A stretch of 24,847 nt of DNA from a virus: positions 1 to 24,847 of the IMG/VR virus record IMGVR_UViG_3300034198_005829. One strand, 5' to 3'. Below, in pieces: positions 1 through 6,545 of the stretch (positions are counted from its first letter, which is position 1; every line of letters begins with the position of its first letter). The notes under the pieces are model-generated. The model was given only the letters and a program-made list of their open reading frames with translations, was not told the DNA's origin and made no database searches. A program made the translations under genes and the position numbers.

Positions 1-348
1 CAAAGTCTGGCTGATGCAATCCCCTCCCACCTTAGAAATAGGGTGGAGAGGGAACTCATCAATGGCTGGAGGATGGAGGAAGTCAAGGCCAAGAGCACAG
101 CGAAGCAATCCGCTGTTTTTCGTCACGCTAACGAGGCATCAAACATCGAAGGCGTTGGACGGTTGAAAGCACAAATTCCTATTCAAGCGTGGCACTACTG
201 GGGCCAGCGTCTTGGGTATGAGTGCTGGGAAGACAATACATTCCTAGACGAATTCCTACGGGACAACCCAGAAACCGCCGTTACCAATTATGCCAAGCGT
301 ACTTGTGTTAACGGTGCAATTTTCACAGGTGACGGATATCTCACATAA
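1..348 (+). CDS. Hypothetical phage protein, 5' end outside the window
   Basis: The frame is open from the first base, so the gene begins upstream. A GTG at 43 is the first possible internal start, but codons before it read in frame (QSLADAIPSHLRNR) and look like normal protein. The visible 115 residues are mostly soluble and helical, with an aromatic stretch (AWHYWGQRLGYECW) in the middle. Its TAA overlaps the ATG of the next gene by one base (TAATG), which suggests translational coupling. It lies just before adaptor and tail genes, so a virion-assembly role is plausible by position only. I do not recognise the family. Confidence 0.75.
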   Translation, partial: QSLADAIPSHLRNRVERELINGWRMEEVKAKSTAKQSAVFRHANEASNIEGVGRLKAQIPIQAWHYWGQRLGYECWEDNTFLDEFLRDNPETAVTNYAKRTCVNGAIFTGDGYLT

Positions 349-1115
349 TGAGAACATCGAACTACTCGCAAATCCTCTTTGACGCTCTCCAGTACTCTGG
401 AAACGACAGACATAACATCACATCTGAGACATTTGCTCAATTCCGTGATTTCAGTTCTGCTAGGATTCGTGAGGCATGGGAATCTAACCAATGGGCAGAT
501 ATCTGCCGTCTGGTTGAATTCACCACAACAACGGATGCAAATGGCGTTGTCTCGTTCACGCCCGTTGACGAGGCTGATGAGATTCTTGGCGTGTTCTCTA
601 AGAACCCGCAGGAAACGACAAAGGCTGTCCAGTTGGCGTATCAGATTTACGACAGCGGTTCTTCCAGAAAGGTCGTAGTTGGCAACGGTATAAGTGGAGG
701 CTGGTATCTCTATCGCAAAGACTGCATCTCCCTTGAAGGAGACCTCTATAGCCCTACGGTTGTCTACTACCAAGGTGTTCAAGTCTATTTTGATTCTGGT
801 TCTGGCACGGGTTCCTATGTTCCAATTCTGGGCAAGCCTCACGCTGGTAACTTCTATACTTGCACGGTTGCTTCTACTTCTGCTGGTCAAAACCCAAACA
901 CACACCCTACATATTGGACTAAGATTGATATTCCGTATATCTTCTCTGCGTTTATGGCTTGGGGGTCTGCCGCTAATTGGCTTGTTTCTGAAGGTCAGAT
1001 TCAAGAGGCGGCTACCATCGAAGCCAAGGCTAACCAAGTCCTTGAACAAGAATACGATAAGTTCCTGCGTCAACAGGGACAGTTTGGTAAAATCAACATG
1101 ACAAACACTTACTAA
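348..1115 (+). CDS. Putative head-tail adaptor / tail tubular A-like protein with inserted beta domain
   Basis: This 255-aa protein has a helical N-terminal part (about residues 1-55), a beta-rich middle and a long helical C-terminus (about 195-245, ending near RQQGQF). Small phage adaptors such as T7 gp11 and P22 gp4 are built around a helical core. The gene precedes a nozzle-like gene, as gp11 precedes gp12 in T7. The extra length comes from residues about 145-195, where spaced aromatics, NFYTC and an NP...PTYW pattern resemble a small CBM5/12-like carbohydrate-binding module. The family assignment rests on position and fold pattern, not on a diagnostic motif. It could instead be another minor virion protein. 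The start is coupled to the previous stop. Confidence 0.5.
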   Translation: MRTSNYSQILFDALQYSGNDRHNITSETFAQFRDFSSARIREAWESNQWADICRLVEFTTTTDANGVVSFTPVDEADEILGVFSKNPQETTKAVQLAYQIYDSGSSRKVVVGNGISGGWYLYRKDCISLEGDLYSPTVVYYQGVQVYFDSGSGTGSYVPILGKPHAGNFYTCTVASTSAGQNPNTHPTYWTKIDIPYIFSAFMAWGSAANWLVSEGQIQEAATIEAKANQVLEQEYDKFLRQQGQFGKINMTNTY

Positions 1116-1123
1116 TAAATACA

Positions 1124-1423
1124 ATGGCTAACTTCCAATTCTCCTCTCCCCTTATCCGTGGATTTACCCATACCGATGTTACGGTTGGCACATCTGCTTC
1201 TACTGCCCTTGCGGTTGCTGTTACCCCTGAAAGACGGGTCAGCGTCATCATCCAGAACCAACACGCCACGGCTCTGCTGACTGTTATCTTTGCTGATACT
1301 GGCTCTGCTGGTCTTAAGGTCAAGGCTGGCGAAAGCATCTCCCTCGACAACTACAACGGCATTGTGCGTTGTGTTTCTGACACCGCCTCTACCCCTGTCC
1401 ATATCGCCTACGCTACGGCTTAA
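1124..1423 (+). CDS. Small beta-rich structural protein, possibly capsid or tail decoration
   Basis: This 99-aa protein lacks signal peptide and membrane segments and has alternating hydrophobic residues typical of a single beta-sandwich (for example VSVIIQNQHATALLTVIF). It is threonine-, serine- and alanine-rich. The context of adaptor upstream and fibre-like protein downstream makes a virion surface role likely. The ATG follows the previous stop by 8 bases in an A/T-rich spacer with no Shine-Dalgarno sequence. Its TAA overlaps the next ATG by one base. The precise function is unknown. Confidence 0.6.
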   Translation: MANFQFSSPLIRGFTHTDVTVGTSASTALAVAVTPERRVSVIIQNQHATALLTVIFADTGSAGLKVKAGESISLDNYNGIVRCVSDTASTPVHIAYATA

Positions 1424-1947
1424 TGAGCGTTGACCTCCATCGGATAGGCACAGGCATCTCGTCTGGCTCTAGCCGTAACGGGTTCGGGAACATCGTGTCG
1501 TTTCCTAGCGTGTCTGGCTTCCCTGCCGCTGGGACTTTTAACAGTTGGTTATATGGTGTTGCGTTGGATAGTGGCCCTAATGTTTCTATTCCAGAAAATA
1601 GCACTACATACCCAACAAAGAATGGTGATGTTATAGTAAAAAATGATGGGGCTGGTGGCACTTATATTGATTGGGCAACACTCACTAATGTTGAATACTA
1701 TGCTAACGGAATAATGATTGTTACACTTAGTGGTAACCTTTATATTTATATAAATACAAGTTGTACTAGTCCTCCAACACAACTTGCAGGTTATTACAAT
1801 CACGCATATTACCACGATGGAAATGGTGATTTCACGACAGGTGGTTCAAATAGTTGGTATAGTTATGGCACTCTTTTATACAGCGAAGAATGTGACTATG
1901 TAACACTTAATTACTACGCAGACGGAAATGGTGGATATTACTCCTAA
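1423..1947 (+). CDS. Glycine/tyrosine-rich fibre-like protein with chimeric composition
   Basis: This 174-aa protein starts with about 45 Gly/Ser/Phe-rich residues. It continues with a Tyr/Asn/Gly/Thr-rich beta-type sequence ending in DGNGGYYS. There are no signal peptide and no clear membrane helix. The composition resembles tips of phage fibres or short receptor-contact proteins. By hand count the 5' part is 36/60 G+C (1441-1500), while 1741-1800 is only 17/60. The 3' two thirds therefore look like an exchanged module. The ATG overlaps the previous stop. I do not recognise the family, and the receptor-binding role is inference. Confidence 0.6.
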   Translation: MSVDLHRIGTGISSGSSRNGFGNIVSFPSVSGFPAAGTFNSWLYGVALDSGPNVSIPENSTTYPTKNGDVIVKNDGAGGTYIDWATLTNVEYYANGIMIVTLSGNLYIYINTSCTSPPTQLAGYYNHAYYHDGNGDFTTGGSNSWYSYGTLLYSEECDYVTLNYYADGNGGYYS

Positions 1948-1952
1948 TATTT

Positions 1953-2138
1953 ATGGCTACTGAACCTATCACAATCCCTGTCTCTTGGACTGCCTTTGTT
2001 AAGGACAAGTCCTGCCTTGGCTACTCCGAGTTTGCCAAGGGAGGCAAGTACTCTGGCACTCTTACCCTCATCTCCAAGCCCACCGAGGCTGAACTGAAGG
2101 CTGAACTCAAGCGTCTCAAAATCTCTCTCCCCGTATGA
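1953..2138 (+). CDS. Small hypothetical protein (61 aa)
   Basis: A 61-residue protein with a beta-type N-terminus (PITIPVSWTAF) and a charged helical C-terminus (EAELKAELKRLKI). G+C rises again relative to the end of the preceding gene, so this is a separate unit. It starts 5 bases after the previous stop at ATGGCT with no Shine-Dalgarno sequence. Its stop overlaps the next ATG (ATGA). The family is not recognised. A small virion or assembly protein is possible from the neighbours. Confidence 0.6.
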   Translation: MATEPITIPVSWTAFVKDKSCLGYSEFAKGGKYSGTLTLISKPTEAELKAELKRLKISLPV

Positions 2139-2242
2139 TTACTCTTATTCTTGCTACCGTTGCCTTTCTTGGTGGCGTTTATGTCGGCACACGCTGGTCT
2201 GAAAAGATTAAGGCTGTGTACTTCTCTATCATCTCTCAGTAA
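2135..2242 (+). CDS. 35-aa single-pass membrane peptide
   Basis: The ATG at 2135 overlaps the TGA of the 61-aa gene (ATGA), and the TAA at 2240-2242 overlaps the ATG of the nozzle gene (TAATG). This peptide therefore exactly fills what would otherwise be a 103-base gap. The sequence begins MITLILATVAFLGGVYVG, one hydrophobic helix of about 18 residues, followed by a short positively charged tail (TRWSEKIK). The exact tiling with both neighbours argues that it is translated. It has no recognisable family. A membrane role during assembly, entry or lysis is possible, but the sequence does not choose among them. Confidence 0.6.
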   Translation: MITLILATVAFLGGVYVGTRWSEKIKAVYFSIISQ

Positions 2243-3852
2243 TGCCTAGTGAATACCAAAAGGACGGAGATTTAGCGTTTGTCGGGCTTAACAGCCGTGA
2301 CAACCCTAGTTCTTTGCCTTCTGGAATTGTTAGTCAGTCTCAGAATTTTCGGATGGACAGAGGTGTTGCTACCGTGCGTAAGGGTATGCAACGCAAGACA
2401 ATTGGTGCTTTGATTGGTCAAACAATCTATGGCATAGGCACTTATATTAACTCCACAGGACAGGAAATTGTAATCTGCGTTGTTACTGACGGCTTATATT
2501 CGTATAATCCTCAGACTGAAACTCTGTCCGCTAAGGTCAGTTTCCCTGCTGGCGAGACCATCACCACACAAGACGGCTGTGATGTGGTTGCGGCTATCGA
2601 CCATGTTTATATAAGCAGAGGGTTTAGCAAGCGTCCTCTAAGATGGGACTTAAATGTCACCATAATTGCACTTCCGACAAGCCCTTCCTCTGGTCATAAA
2701 TTTCCTAACTGCACGGGTATGCTTTACTACGCTAATCGTATGATTGCATTAGGCAAATACCATGCAGAAACAAATACGCTCAGAAACTACGACACTATTT
2801 CTGTAAGTAATTTCTTAGACTTTCAAGAATGGGATGCCGTTGATGCGTTCACAATTAACAACGGTAGCAATGACCAAGTCGTTGGTGTTGCCCCTTGGAC
2901 TCTCAACGAGTTCTTAGTGTTCATGCGTAACAGCATATTCTACATCAATACAGGTGGAGACAGGTATGCTTCTGGAGACGGTCTTTCTGCTACCTCATAC
3001 ATTAAGACCTTAGCAACAGATATCGGCTGTTCTGCACGAAAGTCAGTCGTACAGGCTGGTGGTGGCGTGTTCTTCCTATCAGATAACGGAATCTATTTCC
3101 TGCAACCTCAACCAGCATCTGCTGAGTCTATGAAGTTGCTGACAATGGCTGACCCTATTTCATCTCCCATTGACGATGTTATCCAGCGTATCAATCGTAA
3201 CTATGCTCACCGTGCAGTTGCTACCTATTGGAATAACAGGTACTATCTTGCAGTTCCGCTTGATTCCTCTGTCGATAACAATGCTGTTCTGGTATATAAC
3301 TTTATATTAAGACAATGGGAGTCGGTTGACACATACCCTGCTGGATTTGATGTATTTGATTTTGCTGTTGCTAAGAAAGACAATCAAAGACGGTTGTACG
3401 GAGTAGACACAGACCAAGGGTTGTTCTTAATGGAAGAACTAAACTGGGATGAATACGGTGTTTCTGTCGGTACGCCTATTCTTCCATTCTACATTCCTGC
3501 AACGCTTTCTCCGTCTTCCTTTACTCCTAACGCAATTAATTCTATATTAAAGACAAGACGCTATTCATTTAATAGTATTGGAGACAAGCGATTCAGTACC
3601 GCAGAAGTCGAACTCGTTGCAGACGCTGGCTCTCAAGTAGTTACTACGGCTGAAGTCTATAATCCAGACATTGTGGCAGTTATTGATACATTTGGCTCTG
3701 AGTTCACAGAAGACTCTGCCAGACGCAATGGTATAAGAAAAATAGGAACAGGAATTCAACTTCAATTTACCACTAACAATCTCAGACCTTCTATTCGTTC
3801 TGCATATGTATATGCTACGGTTCAGAAGCAAACTAACCAATCTAAACAATAA
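2242..3852 (+). CDS. Tail nozzle / packaged-DNA stabilisation-like protein
   Basis: This 536-aa protein is almost all beta strand, with repeated blades that suggest a beta-propeller. Typical local patterns are an early line of text-book type (RMDRGVATVRKGMQ), then GLYSYN, VYISRG, VVGVAPWTLNEFLVFM, SIFYIN, a GCSARKSVV block and VFFLSDNGIYFLQP. These resemble the arrangement in P22 gp10-like and T7 gp12-like proteins, which close the tail tube beneath the adaptor. The size is between P22 gp10 (about 470 aa) and T7 gp12 (about 790 aa). The position after an adaptor-like gene and before a fibre supports the call. The identification is by pattern, not by a catalytic motif. Confidence 0.62.
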   Translation: MPSEYQKDGDLAFVGLNSRDNPSSLPSGIVSQSQNFRMDRGVATVRKGMQRKTIGALIGQTIYGIGTYINSTGQEIVICVVTDGLYSYNPQTETLSAKVSFPAGETITTQDGCDVVAAIDHVYISRGFSKRPLRWDLNVTIIALPTSPSSGHKFPNCTGMLYYANRMIALGKYHAETNTLRNYDTISVSNFLDFQEWDAVDAFTINNGSNDQVVGVAPWTLNEFLVFMRNSIFYINTGGDRYASGDGLSATSYIKTLATDIGCSARKSVVQAGGGVFFLSDNGIYFLQPQPASAESMKLLTMADPISSPIDDVIQRINRNYAHRAVATYWNNRYYLAVPLDSSVDNNAVLVYNFILRQWESVDTYPAGFDVFDFAVAKKDNQRRLYGVDTDQGLFLMEELNWDEYGVSVGTPILPFYIPATLSPSSFTPNAINSILKTRRYSFNSIGDKRFSTAEVELVADAGSQVVTTAEVYNPDIVAVIDTFGSEFTEDSARRNGIRKIGTGIQLQFTTNNLRPSIRSAYVYATVQKQTNQSKQ

Positions 3853-3854
3853 CA

Positions 3855-5012
3855 ATGTCTCAAATTTCTAAAGGCGATACTTTCACAAACGGGGAACAGG
3901 TAACTGGTGCTCGTCTTAACCAACTTGTTGATGCTTCTACGCTTCTTGTTGGTGCTATCACAGACCAAGGTGCTTTAACCGCCGCTACGGTTGCTTCAAA
4001 TGACTTAGTTCTTATTTCTGACACCTCTGCCTCGGCTCTAAGAAAAGCCACCGTAAACGACCTATTAGGCTCTTCATTGCCTGTTGTGGCATCCACAGTT
4101 ACCGCAACTACATTAACAACCTCTGTGGTCAACGCAGAGGCTAATAAGGACATCGTAATCACTCCTAATGACGGTGCTAATGTAACAGGCAAGACATTTT
4201 CTTCTGGCGATGGAATTACTGCCACAGTTGCTTCTACAGCACACGGTCTTACTACAGGCCAAAATGTGACAATTACTGCCAGCAACTCTGCCTATAGCGG
4301 AACATATAAGATTATTGTCACAACTGTAGATGCGTTTACATATACTGTTTATCCTACTACAACAGCGGCCAGCGGAAGTTGTTCTTATGTCAGAGAGGGA
4401 ACCGTTAGCATCAATGGTGAACTTAACCTTTCTTCTGGTTTAAATGTTGTTGGTGCATCAAAAATTGATGGAAACATTGTTGTCAATGGTTCATTTGTAT
4501 CTAATGGTGCATTGACATCAAACGGAACTGCTAACTTTACAGGTGCTTTGCAAGTCAACGGAACTGTCGGCTATGTGCTGACTGAGATTGTAGAGGAAAC
4601 AATTAGTCAATCTTCTCCAACTTGTTCTACTACTGCTTGGACAGATTTATTTACATCTGCGTCTTATGTTAAACCTACTGGTGAAATATGGGTTCTTGAA
4701 TTAGACTCTTATTGGTATTATAGTGTAAATACACAATGTGTTGTTAGGTTTATAAAAACATCAGATAGTTCTGTTTTAGACCAAGCATATTCTGCTGAAG
4801 GTGCTGGCTCTACATATGTTCATTACGAAAACACCAATTTCCAAGTTGTTTTTGATTCTTCAACTTCATTTACAAGCACATTTAAAGTTCAAGGTGTTAT
4901 TTCTTCTGGGTCTTATCAAATAACATTTGCCCCTTCTGGTACTTTTTATTATAATTCTTTTGTTTCAATGCTTGCTCCTAAGTTCCGCATTTACAAATAC
5001 AAGACAGCCTAA
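3855..5012 (+). CDS. Tail fibre / tail spike-type protein
   Basis: This 385-aa protein begins with a short module (KGDTFTNGEQVTGARLNQLV) of the kind found at phage fibre N-termini that dock to the tail. A Thr/Ser/Val-rich shaft follows. Residues about 190-245 carry a loose 6-10 residue repeat with NG or DG turns (INGEL, IDGNIVVNGSF, SNGAL, SNGTANF, VNGTVG), typical of a beta-helical or trimeric stalk. The C-terminal 140 residues are rich in Tyr, Ser and Phe and probably form the receptor-binding tip. The 3' part is AT-rich (18/60 G+C at 4681-4740) compared with 30/60 at 4021-4080, consistent with tip exchange. It starts 2 bases after the previous stop. Confidence 0.7.
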   Translation: MSQISKGDTFTNGEQVTGARLNQLVDASTLLVGAITDQGALTAATVASNDLVLISDTSASALRKATVNDLLGSSLPVVASTVTATTLTTSVVNAEANKDIVITPNDGANVTGKTFSSGDGITATVASTAHGLTTGQNVTITASNSAYSGTYKIIVTTVDAFTYTVYPTTTAASGSCSYVREGTVSINGELNLSSGLNVVGASKIDGNIVVNGSFVSNGALTSNGTANFTGALQVNGTVGYVLTEIVEETISQSSPTCSTTAWTDLFTSASYVKPTGEIWVLELDSYWYYSVNTQCVVRFIKTSDSSVLDQAYSAEGAGSTYVHYENTNFQVVFDSSTSFTSTFKVQGVISSGSYQITFAPSGTFYYNSFVSMLAPKFRIYKYKTA

Positions 5013-5479
5013 TGCTACTTGCTGAATTAATCAGTTTTATAAAAGAACAGCAGGACTTGGAGCGTAGCAAGTTTTCTGAAGAAGATTTGCGTGGAAGGAT
5101 ATTAAAGACCTTTCCTTGGGATGAAGAAGGAATGAAACAGTATTTAATATGGGCTTTTTGTAGAGATTATCTTCTAATTGATTCGGATGAAAGTGGTCTT
5201 ACTGGCATCACAGTAGCATATGTTCTTCCTTTTGGTGCTGGAAATTGTATAACATCGCTACTTCCGTATGAAACGGATGTACCTAGAGAACAAGAACATA
5301 CAAAGGACATTACCATAATGGACACAATTTTTAAGACTAAAGCGGCTAGAAAAAACATAACACAAAAATTTATGAAAAGATTCCCTAATTGGAGAAACCA
5401 AAGAAAGTTTGGAAACAGAAAAGGACTCCCTGTAGTCCTTACTAACAAATACATAGAACTCGTTGGAGGACTTAACTAA
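5012..5479 (+). CDS. Small unknown protein in the internal-virion cluster, possibly acyltransferase-like
   Basis: This 155-aa soluble protein has an N-terminal helix (LLAELISFIKEQQ), a central hydrophobic beta stretch (GITVAYVLPFG) and a basic C-terminus with KRFPNWRNQRKFGNRKG. The layout is loosely like small GNAT-type acyltransferase folds, including the late basic FP...R segment, but I cannot point to a CoA-binding motif. T7 has a small gene, 13, in the same place before internal virion genes 14-16, so a role in building the ejection apparatus is a positional inference. The gene is AT-rich. Both ends are coupled to neighbours. Confidence 0.6.
   Translation: MLLAELISFIKEQQDLERSKFSEEDLRGRILKTFPWDEEGMKQYLIWAFCRDYLLIDSDESGLTGITVAYVLPFGAGNCITSLLPYETDVPREQEHTKDITIMDTIFKTKAARKNITQKFMKRFPNWRNQRKFGNRKGLPVVLTNKYIELVGGLN
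5465..5470 (+). promoter_or_regulatory. Shine-Dalgarno site for the 353-aa gene
   Basis: GGAGGA lies 8 bases before the ATG at 5479. It is the only strong ribosome binding site in the left arm. It fixes the start of the following gene even though the two genes overlap by one base. Confidence 0.7.
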
Positions 5480-6540
5480 TGGATTCAATTAAATTTGCAC
5501 AGTTCGGTGGGCGTTCTCCCGATTGCCAATGGGTTCAAGCCGCTATGATGGCGTATAGTGCTATCTCAGCAAACCAAGCAAAGAAGAAGGCTTCTGGTCT
5601 TCTTAACGCTCCTAACAATCGTTCTTATCTTGGTGAGATGCAATCTGCCCTTGATTCTCAAGCAGGGATTCAAGGTCAACTTCTTGACTTAGAAAGCCAA
5701 TATACACCTAGGTATCAAGAATTACAAAAGGAAACACTCATGGGTCAGATGGGTACTCTCAATGACCTGTACGGCCAAGCGATTCCGCAGTCTATGGAAC
5801 TTCAGAGCCAGTATGCTCAAGCACAGGCTCCTGTCTATGGTCAAGTAGGTCAAATGGCCTCTCAAGCCTACCAGCAGACCTTAGACCCCACTACGCAGAA
5901 ACTTGCCGCCCTCCAGCAACAGAGTGCGATGGAAGACCTCACCGCTGGTCGAAACCTCACCCCTCAACAGCAACAGTTAGCCCAGCAATCGGCTAGACAG
6001 GCTATGGCGGCTAGAGGTCTTTCTGGCAATCAAGCGGTTGCCCAAGAGGTTCTGAATTCTTATCAGATGCAAGATGCCCGTGAAAACAGGGCAAGACAAT
6101 ATGCAAATACCGTTTATCAAGGCGGTCTACAACACGCCAGCAATGCGATGAGCCTCTATGGTTCTCCGCTACTTGCTAACATGAATACAGTCAGCCCGTA
6201 TGGTATTATGACTCAATCTCAGCAGATGCAACAAGGTCTTGGTGCTAGGATTTTTAACCCAGAGTCTCAGTACAACGCAGACATCTATGGGGCTAATCAA
6301 AGCAATACTGCACAATCTAGAATGGCTCTTGCAAACATTTACGCAGGACAAAGTGCTGGACAGACTTCTATGATGGGTCAACTTGGTTCTGCTTATCTTA
6401 GCAACCCTAACAATATGTCTTCCTCACCCTCTAGTTCTTCTGCTGGTTCCTTTGGTGCTGGTTCAATGACCGCATCTTCATATCTTGGACAATATGGAAT
6501 GGGCTATTCTTCTGGAATGGGAACAGGAGTTATGAAGTAA
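5479..6540 (+). CDS. Internal virion (ejection) protein, gp14-like
   Basis: This 353-aa protein is extremely rich in Gln, Ala, Ser, Met and Tyr. A hydrophobic N-terminal segment near residues 20-32 (VQAAMMAYSAISANQ) is followed by long amphipathic helices with Gln runs (LTPQQQQLAQQSARQAMAARG). The last 90 residues are a Ser/Gly/Met-rich, probably disordered tail. Proteins of this composition directly upstream of two large genes occur as the first ejection protein in T7-like podoviruses (T7 gp14 is about 196 aa), where they form a pore in the outer membrane. A strong ribosome binding site precedes it, consistent with high expression of a virion component. The role is inferred from composition and order. 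Confidence 0.6.
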   Translation: MDSIKFAQFGGRSPDCQWVQAAMMAYSAISANQAKKKASGLLNAPNNRSYLGEMQSALDSQAGIQGQLLDLESQYTPRYQELQKETLMGQMGTLNDLYGQAIPQSMELQSQYAQAQAPVYGQVGQMASQAYQQTLDPTTQKLAALQQQSAMEDLTAGRNLTPQQQQLAQQSARQAMAARGLSGNQAVAQEVLNSYQMQDARENRARQYANTVYQGGLQHASNAMSLYGSPLLANMNTVSPYGIMTQSQQMQQGLGARIFNPESQYNADIYGANQSNTAQSRMALANIYAGQSAGQTSMMGQLGSAYLSNPNNMSSSPSSSSAGSFGAGSMTASSYLGQYGMGYSSGMGTGVMK

Positions 6541-6545
6541 AATTT

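Noticed and set aside
288-1124. Long open frame on the - strand (278 codons) opposite the adaptor-like gene
   Set aside because: The + strand genes here tile with overlapping stops and starts and show normal protein composition. The antisense frame has no context and a composition typical of a shadow.
3860-4285. Open frame on the - strand (141 codons) inside the fibre gene
   Set aside because: It mirrors the Thr/Val-rich shaft of the fibre and has low-complexity Val/Ala/Thr content.
4590-5012. Diversity-generating variable region at the fibre tip
   Set aside because: No reverse transcriptase or template-like second copy is visible in the window. AT-rich composition alone is not evidence.
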